This document shows, in pieces, positions 44,799-54,496 of a stretch of 64,000 nt of DNA (position 1 is its first letter; every line of letters begins with the position of its first letter). Made by a program: the position numbers and the translations under genes. The notes beneath the pieces were generated by a model. The model was not told the DNA's origin. It made no database searches and saw only the letters and a list, made by a program, of their open reading frames with translations. The stretch lies in NCBI RefSeq assembly GCF_013378445.1, contig NZ_JABXYK010000004.1, positions 62,001 through 126,000 of the forward strand, given 5' to 3'. The stretch is from Mycoplana rhizolycopersici (GTDB lineage: Bacteria > Pseudomonadota > Alphaproteobacteria > Rhizobiales > Rhizobiaceae).

Positions 44799-45281
44799 CT
44801 AGCGGGAGAGCCGGTTCTCGTCATCCACAAGACGCAGGCGCGCCGGGGCGCTGTCGCTCCATGACCAGAGGATGAGGTTGAGATCGCCGGTCGTGGCGCC
44901 GGGGGCATAGCTGCGCACGAGGAGGCCGTGAAAGCCTTCCTCTGCAAGGCGCCGGGCGAAGCTTTGCGTACGGGCTTCGCCGGCATGCTTCATCTGATCG
45001 CGCCACGTCGTATCGGCAAGGCGCGCGGCATCCATTCCGAACTTTGCGAGCGCAGTTTCGTCGCGACTGTCGAAGACGTGGTCGATATCGGCCTCGTAGG
45101 AGACGAGCGTCGTCGGCTGGAGGTTTCCGACCTGGTTGGCTTCCCGAAGCGCCGTCATGACGGAGAGCGAGGTGTAGAGCGCGGGCACGCCCTTCGCGTT
45201 GAACCGGCCGCCATACAGTTCGGCGCCGCGGCCGGAAAGCGGCTGGCGGGCGTAGACCGGGTTCAATGCGCGATAGAGCAT
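44799..45281 (-). CDS. RES-domain toxin (NAD+ phosphorylase type)
   Basis: A small protein (160 aa from ATG 45281; a TTG at 45296 would give 165 aa) with the RES domain: MLYRALNPVYARQPLSGRGAELYGGRFNAKGVPALYTSLSVMTALREA, containing the conserved Arg (YRA), the GGRFN motif and the Glu in the ALREA helix. RES toxins degrade NAD+. It lies directly downstream of an Xre/MbcA-type antitoxin in the same direction, forming a RES-Xre toxin-antitoxin pair. The long upstream extension of the frame runs through the antitoxin gene and is not real. Confidence 0.87.
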   Translation of the reverse strand: MLYRALNPVYARQPLSGRGAELYGGRFNAKGVPALYTSLSVMTALREANQVGNLQPTTLVSYEADIDHVFDSRDETALAKFGMDAARLADTTWRDQMKHAGEARTQSFARRLAEEGFHGLLVRSYAPGATTGDLNLILWSWSDSAPARLRLVDDENRLSR

Positions 45282-45306
45282 TCCGACGTAGTGCAAGACC
45301 GCGACC

Positions 45307-45657
45307 CTAGGCGTGCACGCCGGCGTCGACCGCGTCGATATATTCCAACACCTCGTCGGCACGGCCGCTCTGAACCAGTTGCATGGCCGTCTGGCCCGAA
45401 AATCCGGGCAGCGGTTCTGAGCGATACCAGGCATAGGCGATGAGGGCCGAGCCGAAGCGAACCTCGACCTTGTTGACGACCTCGATCATTTCGCGCAGCC
45501 GCCTCTGCGTCCGGTCGGATTTCACCCGATCCTTTCGCTGGATGGCATCCCTGCCAAGGCCTGCGGTGCGCGCGACCTCTTCGCTTGTGGTGCGAAAGGC
45601 TTCCGCGATCTTGCGCGGGGCGAACAAGCCGTTGTCCGCATACTGTGCGAGTCCCAT
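45307..45657 (-). CDS. Xre/MbcA/ParS-type antitoxin
   Basis: A 116-aa antitoxin of the RES-Xre system. The N-terminal part (FAPRKIAEAFRTTSEEVARTAGLGRDAI) is an Xre-like HTH and the C-terminal part (MIEVVNKVEVRFGSALIAYAWYRSEPLPGFSGQTAMQLVQSGRADEVLEYIDAVDAG) is the toxin-binding MbcA/ParS domain. CAGGAGAA provides a strong ribosome site. An inverted repeat covers its -10 box, consistent with autoregulation. The toxin gene follows within about 25 nt. Confidence 0.88.
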   Translation of the reverse strand: MGLAQYADNGLFAPRKIAEAFRTTSEEVARTAGLGRDAIQRKDRVKSDRTQRRLREMIEVVNKVEVRFGSALIAYAWYRSEPLPGFSGQTAMQLVQSGRADEVLEYIDAVDAGVHA

Positions 45658-45686
45658 CAGATTTCTCCTGCGGAGCCTTTAGATCA

Positions 45687-45720
45687 GACGCAATATAGCG
45701 TCAGTACGTGCGGCATTCAA
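45687..45720 (-). promoter_or_regulatory. Toxin-antitoxin promoter with operator over -10
   Basis: On the minus strand, TTGAAT (-35, 45715-45720) and TATATT (-10, 45692-45697) have a 17-bp spacer. The -10 is enclosed by a GACGC-N6-GCGTC inverted repeat (45687-45702), ideal for repression by the antitoxin complex. Confidence 0.7.
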
Positions 45721-45843
45721 CATGGAGAGTGCCCTGATGATCGGGTTGCGGGAGAACCAGGGCGGCAGCGGCCATGGTGGCACCCTCTACCCGAAGTTCG
45801 CGCGCCCGGTTTGTCCTGAGAGATGATCGCGGCACGGCCGCTG

Positions 45844-46416
45844 TCAACGTCGCTCGATTCGTATGACGTAAACTTCCCCGCGGTCCTCGGGCGTCAAATA
45901 CACCCGGGCTCCCCGCGGGATGTCGCCAATCCCGTCGAGCGCTTGGCCCGCGAAAAGCCCTTCCGCAAGTTTGGCCGTCACATTGCTGTTGAAGACGATC
46001 AGCGTCTCGTCCGTCTCGCCGTCGATCGCGATCGCGTGGTCGAAGACCAGTTTTTCGATCCGGTGTTCGAACTGTCCCCGCCGGGTCATGACGTTAAGAT
46101 CCGTCGTCTCGCCGCTGACGATCGACGCCGTGACGGCCGCTTCGCCATCGAACGAATGGGGTCCTGCGTCCCGCGTCAGGAGCGTGTCGCCATCGGAAGC
46201 GTGCAGAACGATACCGGCCCCCTTCAGAACCGCAATCGTGCGATCGATGCCCTCAAATCGCGAGAACGGCCCGGGCTGGCTTACGGTCGCCATGCTGACG
46301 CGCCAAAGGAACTCCGGTAGGACGGCGGGATCCGACCTGACCGCGATTTCGCGTGTGACGCCGCCCCCGTTCTTCCAAGGGGTGGCCCGTTGATCCTCGT
46401 AGCGCAGAAATTTCAC
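45844..46416 (-). CDS. hutD: HutD family protein
   Basis: A 190-aa cupin-like protein of the HutD family: starts MKFLRYEDQRATPWKNGGGVTREIAV and has the conserved WRVSMATVSQPGPFSRFEGIDRTIAVLKG block (about residues 39-67). HutD is a small protein often found in hut operons, thought to tune histidine utilisation; its biochemical role is not settled. It is the last gene of the minus-strand hutI-H-G-U-D operon, 58 nt after hutU. Confidence 0.92.
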   Translation of the reverse strand: MKFLRYEDQRATPWKNGGGVTREIAVRSDPAVLPEFLWRVSMATVSQPGPFSRFEGIDRTIAVLKGAGIVLHASDGDTLLTRDAGPHSFDGEAAVTASIVSGETTDLNVMTRRGQFEHRIEKLVFDHAIAIDGETDETLIVFNSNVTAKLAEGLFAGQALDGIGDIPRGARVYLTPEDRGEVYVIRIERR

Positions 46417-46474
46417 GGGGCTCCTCCGTCAGGATTGAAAGGCCCTCTGGCTGAAGGGCCTTCGTGCTCGCTCA

Positions 46475-48160
46475 TCAGTTGCCGAGGATGCCCGGCAGGC
46501 GGAGACCCTTTTCCTTGGCGCAGTCCAACGCGATGTCGTAGCCGGCATCGGCATGGCGCATGACGCCGGTCGCCGGGTCATTCCACAACACGCGCTCCAG
46601 ACGCTTGGCCGCGTCGTCGCTTCCGTCGGCGCAGATCACGACGCCGGAGTGCTGGGAAAAGCCCATGCCGACGCCGCCGCCATGATGGAGCGAGACCCAG
46701 GTGGCTCCCGAGGCGGTGTTGAGCAGGGCGTTCAGCAGCGGCCAGTCGGAAACGGCATCCGAGCCGTCCTTCATCGCTTCCGTTTCGCGGTTCGGCGAGG
46801 CGACCGAACCGGAATCGAGGTGATCGCGGCCGATGACGATCGGGGCCGAAAGTTCTCCGCTTCTGACCATGTCGTTGAAAGCCAACGCCAGGCGGTGGCG
46901 GTCGCCGAGGCCGACCCAGCAGATGCGCGCCGGCAGGCCCTGGAAGGAAATCCGCTCGCGGGCCATGTCCAGCCAATTGTGCAGGTGCTTGTTGTCCGGC
47001 AGCAGTTCCTTCACCTTGGCATCGGTCTTGTAGATGTCCTGCGGATCGCCGGAAAGGGCCGCCCAGCGGAACGGGCCGATGCCGCGGCAGAACAGCGGGC
47101 GGATATAGGCCGGCACGAAGCCCGGGAAGGCAAACGCGTTGTCCAGGCCCTCGTCCTTCGCCACCTGGCGGATGTTGTTGCCGTAGTCGAGCGTAGGCAC
47201 GCCGGCATCCCAGAAGGCGACCATGGCCTCCACATGCACCTTCATCGAGGCGCGGGCGGCCGCTTCGACAGCCTTGGGATCGCTCTCGCGCTTGGCCTTG
47301 TGTTCGGCCACCGTCCAGCCGATCGGCAGGTAGCCGTTCAATGGATCATGCGCGGAGGTCTGGTCGGTCACGATGTCGGGGCGCGGCCCGCCAGCCTTCA
47401 TGCGTTCGACCAGTTGCGGGAAGATCTCCGCGGCATTGCCGAGCAGCCCGACGGATTTGGCTTCGCCGGCCTTCGTCCACTTGTCTATCAGCGCGAGGGC
47501 TTCGTCGAGCGTCTTTGCCTTTTCATCGACGTAGCGGGTGCGCAGGCGGAAATCGATGCGTGTTTCGTCGCACTCGACGGCCAGGCAGCAGGCGCCGGCC
47601 ATGACGGCCGCGAGCGGCTGGGCGCCGCCCATGCCGCCGAGGCCGCCCGTCAGGATCCACTTGCCCTTGAGATTGCCGTCATAATGCTGGCGCCCGGCCT
47701 CGACAAATGTTTCGTAGGTGCCCTGAACGATGCCCTGCGTGCCGATATAGATCCATGAGCCGGCCGTCATCTGGCCGTACATGGCAAGGCCCTTCTTATC
47801 CAGCTCGTTGAAATGGTCCCACGTGGCCCAGTGCGGCACGAGGTTGGAGTTGGCGATAAGTACGCGGGGAGCGTCCTTGTGCGTCCGGAAAACGCCGACC
47901 GGTTTGCCGGACTGGACGAGCAGCGTCTCGTCCTCCGTCAATGTCTTTAAGGTCGCGACGATGCGGTCGAAGTCGTCCCAGGTCCGTGCCGCGCGACCAA
48001 TGCCGCCATAGACGACCAGTTCGTGCGGGTTCTCGGCGACGTCCGGGTCGAGATTGTTCATCAGCATGCGCAGCGGCGCTTCTGTCATCCAGCTTTTCGC
48101 GTTCAGTTCGGTTCCGCGCGGTGCGCGAACGTCGCGAATGTTGTGGCGGGGATTGGTCAT
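46475..48160 (-). CDS. hutU: Urocanate hydratase (urocanase)
   Basis: A 561-aa NAD+-dependent enzyme converting urocanate to imidazolone propionate, second step of histidine breakdown. Near the N-terminus [15 protein letters not shown], in the middle [13 protein letters not shown] and the NAD-binding [14 protein letters not shown] (about residues 174-187), and toward the C-terminus the active-site cysteine in [16 protein letters not shown] are visible. Length is normal for the family. It lies between hutG and hutD in the operon. Confidence 0.96.
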   Translation of the reverse strand: MTNPRHNIRDVRAPRGTELNAKSWMTEAPLRMLMNNLDPDVAENPHELVVYGGIGRAARTWDDFDRIVATLKTLTEDETLLVQSGKPVGVFRTHKDAPRVLIANSNLVPHWATWDHFNELDKKGLAMYGQMTAGSWIYIGTQGIVQGTYETFVEAGRQHYDGNLKGKWILTGGLGGMGGAQPLAAVMAGACCLAVECDETRIDFRLRTRYVDEKAKTLDEALALIDKWTKAGEAKSVGLLGNAAEIFPQLVERMKAGGPRPDIVTDQTSAHDPLNGYLPIGWTVAEHKAKRESDPKAVEAAARASMKVHVEAMVAFWDAGVPTLDYGNNIRQVAKDEGLDNAFAFPGFVPAYIRPLFCRGIGPFRWAALSGDPQDIYKTDAKVKELLPDNKHLHNWLDMARERISFQGLPARICWVGLGDRHRLALAFNDMVRSGELSAPIVIGRDHLDSGSVASPNRETEAMKDGSDAVSDWPLLNALLNTASGATWVSLHHGGGVGMGFSQHSGVVICADGSDDAAKRLERVLWNDPATGVMRHADAGYDIALDCAKEKGLRLPGILGN

Positions 48161-48178
48161 GGCGTCTTGCTCCAGAAA

Positions 48179-48979
48179 TTATTTCGCAAGTTCGGGCGCG
48201 CGGCGCTCGATACGGGAAAGGATGTCCTTGAGATGGATGCGCAGGCGCGTAGCCTTATTCGTATCATAAGCGAAAGGTGGGGCTTCCGCGGAAAGATGGG
48301 TGGATTGTGCCAGTTCCATCTGAATGGCATGTACCCCCAGTCCAGGCTGCCCGTAGTGCCGGGTCGTCCAGCCGCCCTTGAAGCGGCCGTTGAGAACGCT
48401 CGTATAGCCGGCTGCGGCCGACGTGACTTCGACGGCGATACGTTCGATTGCCGGATCGCAGGTCGCGCCGTTGTCGGTGCCGATATTGAAATCGGCAAGC
48501 CTGCCCTCGAAGAGGAAGGGTATGTGCGAGCGGATGGAATGGCAGTCGTAGAGAATGGCTATGCCGTGGATTGCCTTGACCCGTTCGATCTCCGCCGCGA
48601 GCGCTGCGTGATAGGGGGCATGGAAGGCCGCGGCCCGTGCGGCGATGTCCTCGATGTTAGGCTCGGCGCCGTCCCTCCAGATCGGCTTGCCGTCGAAATC
48701 CGTCTCCGGCACAAGGCCGGTCGTGTTCTGGCCCGGGTAGAGACTGGCGCCCGACGGGTCCCTGTTCGCATCGATGACGTAGCGATGGAACGTCGCGCGA
48801 ACCGTCGTCGCATCGGCGAGAAGGCCGTCGTAGAGCTCATGAATATGCCAGTCGGTATCGGCCTGCATCTGCCCGTTGTCGTTCAGGCGCTCCCAGATAT
48901 CCGGCGGGACGTGTGTTCCGGTATGCGGCAGTCCGAGAATGACCGGCGATGTACCCTGCTTGACCTCAAAGCTTTCCAT
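48179..48979 (-). CDS. hutG: N-formylglutamate deformylase
   Basis: ATG 48979 gives a 266-aa protein starting MESFEVKQG; the upstream extension runs into hutH and is not used. The zinc-amidohydrolase motifs GLPHTGTHVPPDI (about residues 17-29), HSIRSHIPFLFEGRLADFNIGT and RFKGGWTTRHYGQP match N-formylglutamate amidohydrolase, which forms glutamate and formate. Together with hutF this completes the five-step pathway through formylglutamate. It starts 4 nt after the hutH stop. Confidence 0.93.
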   Translation of the reverse strand: MESFEVKQGTSPVILGLPHTGTHVPPDIWERLNDNGQMQADTDWHIHELYDGLLADATTVRATFHRYVIDANRDPSGASLYPGQNTTGLVPETDFDGKPIWRDGAEPNIEDIAARAAAFHAPYHAALAAEIERVKAIHGIAILYDCHSIRSHIPFLFEGRLADFNIGTDNGATCDPAIERIAVEVTSAAAGYTSVLNGRFKGGWTTRHYGQPGLGVHAIQMELAQSTHLSAEAPPFAYDTNKATRLRIHLKDILSRIERRAPELAK

Positions 48980-48983
48980 CGCC

Positions 48984-50519
48984 TCAACCCTCCAGCACCG
49001 GCAGGATGCCGGCGGAAATGGAGGCGACGAGCGCGCCGGATGCAACGAGACTGGACGCGGCGGCCAGATCCGGTGCCATGTATCGGTCCCCTTCGAGCGT
49101 GGGCACCGCCGAGCGCAGCACCGCGACGGCCCTCTCCAGCTCAGGGCTGGTCTTGAGTGGCCCGCGAAGCTCGACGCCCTGAACGGCAGCCAGCGCCTCG
49201 ATACCGAGAATCCCGAACAGGTTCTCCGTCATGGCCAGAAGGCGGCGCGCGCCATGGCAGGCCATCGACACGTGGTCTTCCTGATTGGCGGAAGTAGGCG
49301 TCGAGTCGACCGAGGCCGGATGCGACATCTGCTTGTTCTCGCTCATCAAGGCAGCCGATGTGACTTCGGCGATCATCAGACCGGAGTTGAGTCCCGGCTT
49401 CTTCGACAGAAATGCCGGCAGGCCGTAGGAAAGCGCGGGATCGACGAGGAGTGCGATACGCCGCTGCGCGATCGCGCCGATCTCGCATATGGCAAGCGCC
49501 ATCTGGTCGGCGGCAAAGGCCACCGGTTCGGCGTGGAAATTGCCGCCGGAAACGACCTCATTGTCGGAGAGCACGAGCGGATTGTCAGTCACCGCGTTGG
49601 CTTCGATCTCCAGTGTCCGGGCGACCGAGCGCAGAAGATCGAGGCAGGCACCGTCGACCTGCGGCTGGCAGCGGATGCAATAGGGGTCCTGCACCCGTTC
49701 GTCGCCCTCGATATGGCTTTCGCGGATCTCCGAGCCTTCGAGCAACCGGCGCAAGGCTGCGCCCGCGTCGATCTGGCCCCGGTGGCCGCGCAGGGCATGA
49801 ATGTCGGGATGGAAGGGCGCGGACGAACCCATGGCCGCATCGGTCGACAATGCACCGGTGACGAGTGCCGTCTGGGCTGCGCGATGGGCGCGGAACAGGC
49901 CGGCGAGCGCCAGCGCCGTCGAGGTCTGCGTACCGTTGATCAGCGCCAGCCCTTCCTTTGCTGCCAGCACGACCGGCACCAGTCCGGCCTTGTCCAGCGC
50001 GTGGCGGGAAGCCATGCGCTCGCCACCGAAGAAAGCCTCGCCTTCGCCCATCATGGTTGCCGACATATGCGCCAGCGGCGCAAGGTCACCGGAGGCGCCG
50101 ACCGAGCCCTTTTCCGGGATGACCGGGATGACGCCCTTTTCGAGCATCCCCTCGATGAGCCGGATAAGCTCTATCCGGACGCCGGAGGCGCCGCGGCCGA
50201 GGGAAATGAGCTTCAGCGCCATGATCAGGCGCACGACGTTTTCCGGCAGCGGCGCACCCAGCCCGCAGCAATGCGACAGGATAAGGTTGCGTTGCAGGGT
50301 GGTAAGATCGGCGCTGTCGATCTTGATCGAGGCGAGCTTACCGAAACCGGTATTGATGCCGTAGACCGGCGCATTGCCGGAGGCGATCTCGGCGATCCGC
50401 GCGGCGCCCTTCAGCACGGCGGCGTCGAAGGACGGGTCCAGCCTGGCCGAGCCGTTGTTCCAATAGATGTCGGCGAGTTCGGCGAGTGTGACCCGACCAG
50501 GATGAAGCGTGATCGTCAT
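48984..50519 (-). CDS. hutH: Histidine ammonia-lyase
   Basis: ATG 50519 gives a 511-aa histidase ([20 protein letters not shown]). The self-forming MIO cofactor motif is [15 protein letters not shown] (A-S-G near residue 143). The active-site stretches [12 protein letters not shown] and [14 protein letters not shown] are also conserved. It removes ammonia from histidine to give urocanate, the first step of the pathway. It is 1 nt downstream of hutI and 4 nt upstream of hutG, so it is clearly operonic. Confidence 0.96.
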   Translation of the reverse strand: MTITLHPGRVTLAELADIYWNNGSARLDPSFDAAVLKGAARIAEIASGNAPVYGINTGFGKLASIKIDSADLTTLQRNLILSHCCGLGAPLPENVVRLIMALKLISLGRGASGVRIELIRLIEGMLEKGVIPVIPEKGSVGASGDLAPLAHMSATMMGEGEAFFGGERMASRHALDKAGLVPVVLAAKEGLALINGTQTSTALALAGLFRAHRAAQTALVTGALSTDAAMGSSAPFHPDIHALRGHRGQIDAGAALRRLLEGSEIRESHIEGDERVQDPYCIRCQPQVDGACLDLLRSVARTLEIEANAVTDNPLVLSDNEVVSGGNFHAEPVAFAADQMALAICEIGAIAQRRIALLVDPALSYGLPAFLSKKPGLNSGLMIAEVTSAALMSENKQMSHPASVDSTPTSANQEDHVSMACHGARRLLAMTENLFGILGIEALAAVQGVELRGPLKTSPELERAVAVLRSAVPTLEGDRYMAPDLAAASSLVASGALVASISAGILPVLEG

Positions 50520-50520
50520 C

Positions 50521-51789
50521 TTATACCTGTTGCCCCCGGAAGATGCGGGAATGGAGAGGGTTGAAGCCGATGCGGTAGACGAGCTCCGCCGGCCGCTCGA
50601 TATTCCAGATCGCCAGGTCGGCCGATTTTCCGACCTCCAGAGTGCCGACTTGGCCGAGAAGCCCAAGGGCGCGGGCCGCCTCGCGCGTCGCACCTGCAAG
50701 GCATTCGTCCACCGTCAGGCGGAACAGGGTGGCGGCCATGTTCATGGCGAGGAGCATCGAGGTGAGCGGAGACGTGCCGGGATTGCAATCAGTCGCGATC
50801 GCGATCGACGTGCCGGCGTCGCGGAGCCACTGCATCGGCGGCTTCTGCGTCTCGTTGATGGCGTAGAAGGCGCCGGGGAGCAACACGGCGACGGTACCGG
50901 CCCTTGCCATTGCCTCTGCGCCCTCTGCATCCAGATATTCGACGTGGTCGGCCGACAGTGCGCCATAGGAGGCCGCCATCTTCGCCCCACCGAGATTGGA
51001 GAACTGCTCGGCGTGCAGCTTCATCGGAATGCCGAGCGCCTTTGCCTTGTCGAAGACGATGCGCATCTCATCGACGGAAAAAGCGATGCCCTCGCAAAAG
51101 CCGTCCACCGCATCGACAAGCCCCTCCGCGTGCGCCTTTTCCATGCCGGGCAGCACGACATCGGCGATATAGTCGCCATTGCGGCCCTTGTATTCGACGG
51201 GCGTCGCGTGCGCTGCGAGATAGGAGGTGACGATGCGTACCGGCCGGATCTTTTCGAGCGCGCGTGCGGCGCGCAGCATGTTGAGCTCGCCGTCGATGGA
51301 AAGCCCGTATCCGGATTTGATCTCGATGGTCGAGACGCCTTCGGCCAGGAGGGTGTCGAGCCTTGGCAGCGTTGCCGCGACGAGGCCGTCGACGGAGAGC
51401 GCATTGGTCGCCGTGACGGAGGAGACGATGCCGCCGCCGGCGCGTGCCACCTCTTCATAGGTGGCGCCGGCAAGACGCATCTCGAACTCCATCGCGCGAT
51501 CGCCACCGAAGACGAGGTGCGTATGGCAATCAATCAACGCCGGCGTGATCCACCGACCGCCGCAATCGACGATCATGGCACCTGCTTTCAAATCCTCAGG
51601 CAGATCGGAGGTCGCGCCGACAAAGACGATCACACCGTCCTTTGCGGCGATCGCGCCGTGCTCGACTACTCCCATTCCGTCGGAGCCTTCGGCGAACGTC
51701 GCAAGCCGGGCGTTGGTCCAGAGCGTGACGCCGGAGCTTTTATCCAAAGTATCAGAGAAGATGTCGGTCAAGTTTTCGGTCCCGCACAT
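50521..51789 (-). CDS. hutI: Imidazolonepropionase
   Basis: A 422-aa metal-dependent amidohydrolase that opens the imidazolone ring to N-formimino-glutamate. Metal ligands lie in [20 protein letters not shown] (about residues 81-100), with later [15 protein letters not shown] and TDCNPGTSP motifs. The first in-frame ATG (51789) gives about 15 extra N-terminal residues compared with common homologues, so a slightly later start is possible. It is the first gene of the minus-strand hut operon and is divergent from hutF across the HutC box. Confidence 0.94.
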   Translation of the reverse strand: MCGTENLTDIFSDTLDKSSGVTLWTNARLATFAEGSDGMGVVEHGAIAAKDGVIVFVGATSDLPEDLKAGAMIVDCGGRWITPALIDCHTHLVFGGDRAMEFEMRLAGATYEEVARAGGGIVSSVTATNALSVDGLVAATLPRLDTLLAEGVSTIEIKSGYGLSIDGELNMLRAARALEKIRPVRIVTSYLAAHATPVEYKGRNGDYIADVVLPGMEKAHAEGLVDAVDGFCEGIAFSVDEMRIVFDKAKALGIPMKLHAEQFSNLGGAKMAASYGALSADHVEYLDAEGAEAMARAGTVAVLLPGAFYAINETQKPPMQWLRDAGTSIAIATDCNPGTSPLTSMLLAMNMAATLFRLTVDECLAGATREAARALGLLGQVGTLEVGKSADLAIWNIERPAELVYRIGFNPLHSRIFRGQQV

Positions 51790-51816
51790 CGATTGCGCCT
51801 TTCATTGCGTCAAAAC

Positions 51817-51828
51817 ATGTATATACAT
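51817..51828. promoter_or_regulatory. HutC box between hutI and hutF
   Basis: A perfect palindrome, ATGTATATACAT, in the 118-bp divergent region. It contains the TGTATATACA core recognised by HutC in other Proteobacteria. Copies at 62890-62901 (one mismatch) and 63918-63929 (perfect) support a local HutC regulon. Confidence 0.8.
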
Positions 51829-51907
51829 ATTAAACGCCTGACAAGGATATTTTTCGGCGTCATGTTCCGTCCCGGAATGGATTGCCGCAAGGGGAGAACG
51901 GACAAAG

Positions 51908-53269
51908 ATGACGAAATCAGCTGCCACGACGCTTCACGCGGCATCCGCGCTCTTGCCGGAAGGCTGGGCTTCCGATGTGCGCCTGACGATGGATGAGGGT
52001 GCCATCTCCGCCATCGAGATCAACGTCGAGGCTGAGGCTTTCGATCTGCGCCACGCGGTTCTCGTCCCGGCCATGGGCAATGTGCACAGCCATGCCTTCC
52101 AGCGCGCGATGTCCGGTCTGACGGAGCTGCGCGGCCCGGCCGACGACAGCTTCTGGAGCTGGCGCAACGTCATGTACCGCTTTGCGCTGAAGATGACGCC
52201 GGAGCAGGTCGAGGCGGTGGCCGCCGAGCTGTACATGGAAATGCTGGAGGCCGGCTTCTGCCGCGTCGGCGAGTTCCACTACCTGCACCATGATCATGAC
52301 GGTAAGCCATATGCCAATATCGCCGAGCTCGCAGAGCGTGTTGCCGCGGCGAGCGCGGATACCGGAATCGGCCTCACCCTTCTGCCTGTCTTCTATGCTC
52401 ACTCCGGTTTCGGCGGTGCCGCACCGATCGACGGCCAGCGCCGCTTCATCAACTCGCTCGAAAGCTTCAGCCGGCTGATGGAAGCCTGCCGCAAGATGCA
52501 GCCTCGTCTGGCCGGCATGCAACTCGGGATCGCCCCGCACAGCCTGCGGGCCGTGACGGCCGAGGAACTGACAGCCGTCCTGCCGCTGGCCGCCGGCGGG
52601 CCGGTCCATATCCATGTGGCCGAGCAGACGAAGGAAGTGGAAGACTGCATTGCCTGGTCCGGCGCCCGCCCCGTGGAATGGCTGCTGGAGAATGCGTCGG
52701 TCGACGATCGCTGGTGCCTGATCCATGCCACGCACCTGACGAAAAAGGAAACAGCCGATATGGCGGCGAGCGGGGCGGTGGCCGGGCTTTGCCCGATCAC
52801 CGAAGCCAATCTCGGCGACGGCACCTTCGCCGCGGCCGATTTCCTGTCCAGCGGCGGCCGCTTGGGGATCGGATCGGATTCCAACGTGCTGATCTCCCTG
52901 CCGGGAGAACTGCGGCAGCTGGAATATTCGCAACGCCTCTCGCTCAGAGCCCGCAACGTCATCGCCGAGCCGAACGGCTCGACCGGCCGGCGCCTCTTTG
53001 AGGCGGCCGTGGCCGGCGCGGGCGTGGCACTCGCATCGAAGACGGGGCTCGCTGTCGGCGCGCCTGCGGACATCGTCGCGCTCGATGTCTCAAGCGCGCC
53101 CTATCTCGCTAAAGACCAGTTGATCGACAACTGGATCTTTGGCGGCGACGTCACCGTCGACACGGTCTGGGCCCGGGGCAAGCGGCAGGTCGTTGGCGGC
53201 AGGCACGTCGCTCGCGGTGAAATCCGCAAGCGCTTCATCGGTGCAATGCAGGCCCTGATGGCTGGCTGA
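51908..53269 (+). CDS. hutF: Formimidoylglutamate deiminase
   Basis: A 453-aa amidohydrolase that converts N-formimino-L-glutamate to N-formyl-L-glutamate and ammonia. Metal motifs are GNVHSHAFQRAMSGLTE (about residues 57-73), HIHVAEQTKEV (about residues 236-246) and GIGSDSNVLISLPGELR. HutF plus HutG defines the five-step route rather than direct hydrolysis by formimidoylglutamase. It is divergently transcribed from the hutI operon and shares the HutC box. Confidence 0.95.
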   Translation: MTKSAATTLHAASALLPEGWASDVRLTMDEGAISAIEINVEAEAFDLRHAVLVPAMGNVHSHAFQRAMSGLTELRGPADDSFWSWRNVMYRFALKMTPEQVEAVAAELYMEMLEAGFCRVGEFHYLHHDHDGKPYANIAELAERVAAASADTGIGLTLLPVFYAHSGFGGAAPIDGQRRFINSLESFSRLMEACRKMQPRLAGMQLGIAPHSLRAVTAEELTAVLPLAAGGPVHIHVAEQTKEVEDCIAWSGARPVEWLLENASVDDRWCLIHATHLTKKETADMAASGAVAGLCPITEANLGDGTFAAADFLSSGGRLGIGSDSNVLISLPGELRQLEYSQRLSLRARNVIAEPNGSTGRRLFEAAVAGAGVALASKTGLAVGAPADIVALDVSSAPYLAKDQLIDNWIFGGDVTVDTVWARGKRQVVGGRHVARGEIRKRFIGAMQALMAG

Positions 53270-53316
53270 GGCCTGTCGTCAGGGGCGCGCAACTTTGTCG
53301 CCCGCTTTGCGGTTTC

Positions 53317-54480
53317 CTATGCGGCGGCGGCCAGGATCTTCTTCAGCCCGGCGGTGTCGAGCGGCACGGGGTTGCCGCCGGCGCACGGATCGGCGACGCC
53401 CATGGTTGCAACCTTGTCCACGTCGATTTCCGTCAGGCCCATGCCCGACAGCTTTTCCGGAATGGAAAGGTCGCGGCGCAACTCGACGATCCAGTCGACC
53501 ACACCTGTCGCATCCTTGCGCGGCAGGTCGAGGAAACGGGCGAGCAATTCGAGCTTGTCGTCGATTGCAGGCGTGTTGAATTCGATCACATAGGGCATCA
53601 GCACGGCATTCAGCAGGCCGTGGTGGGCGTCGTGGAGCGCGCCGAGCGGGTGGGCGAGCGCGTGGATTGCGCCGAGACCCTTCTGCAGGGCGACACAGCC
53701 CATGCCCGAGGCGGTGAGCATCTGTCCGCGCGCCCCGAGGTCGTCCCCGTGATGGACGGCGACCGGAAGCCATTTGCGGATGAGACGTAGCGCGTTGAGC
53801 GCAATGCCTTCGGCCATAGGGTGGAAGGAAGGTGCGCTGAAGGCTTCCAGTGCATGCGACAGCGCGTCCATGCCGGTAGCGGCGGTGATGTGGGCCGGCA
53901 GGCCGAGGGTCAATTCCGGGTCCATCACGACGACGTCGGGCATCATCCGCGGATGGAAGACGATGACCTTGCGCTTTTCCGTCTCGTGCGTGATCACGGA
54001 GGAACGGCCGAGCTCCGAGCCCGTGCCGGCGGTTGTCGGGATCGCGATCACGGGAACGAGATTTTTCGTCTCGGCGCGCCTCCAGTTGTCGCCGATATCC
54101 TCCAGATCCCACATCGGTACCGTCTGCCGCGCCATGAAGGCGATGGCCTTTGCCGCATCGAGAGCGCTGCCGCCGCCGATCGCGACCACCAGATCGTGGT
54201 CTCCACTGCGGAAAGCCTCGACGCCGTCAGCGACATTACTGCCCGTCGGGTTGGGCTTGACGCCGGAGTAGAGTGCGGCTGGCAGACCTGCGGAGTTCAA
54301 CGCTTCAAGGGTGCGCTGAACGGGATAGAGATCCTTCAGGCCGGCATCGGTGACGACGAGCGGCCGGCTGCCGCCGAGTTCGCGCACCATCTCGCCGAGG
54401 CTGGCGATGCGGCCGTTGCCGAAGCGCACGGCGGTCGGAAAACTCCAGTTGGCAGATGTGGCGGGCGTATCGAGGGGCAT
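53317..54480 (-). CDS. Iron-containing alcohol dehydrogenase
   Basis: A 387-aa group III (iron-type) dehydrogenase. The NAD-binding region includes AIGGGSALDAAKAIAF (about residues 95-110). Metal ligands lie in TGMDALSHALEAF (about 192-204), the HALAHPLGALHDAHHGLLNAV segment (about 260-280) and a preceding Asp. It is last in an operon with a PotABCD-like transporter and a glutamine-synthetase-like enzyme, so it probably oxidises or reduces an alcohol/aldehyde arising from the imported amine. Confidence 0.9.
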   Translation of the reverse strand: MPLDTPATSANWSFPTAVRFGNGRIASLGEMVRELGGSRPLVVTDAGLKDLYPVQRTLEALNSAGLPAALYSGVKPNPTGSNVADGVEAFRSGDHDLVVAIGGGSALDAAKAIAFMARQTVPMWDLEDIGDNWRRAETKNLVPVIAIPTTAGTGSELGRSSVITHETEKRKVIVFHPRMMPDVVVMDPELTLGLPAHITAATGMDALSHALEAFSAPSFHPMAEGIALNALRLIRKWLPVAVHHGDDLGARGQMLTASGMGCVALQKGLGAIHALAHPLGALHDAHHGLLNAVLMPYVIEFNTPAIDDKLELLARFLDLPRKDATGVVDWIVELRRDLSIPEKLSGMGLTEIDVDKVATMGVADPCAGGNPVPLDTAGLKKILAAAA

Positions 54481-54496
54481 GGGACAGACCTTGTTT

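Noticed and set aside
45724-45822. Glycine-riboswitch-like elements (GGAGAG ... CCTGAGAG)
   Set aside because: The aptamer needs GGAGAG followed by CTCTCAGG on the same strand. Here the second element is in the opposite orientation on either strand, and the core CGCCGAAGG is missing.
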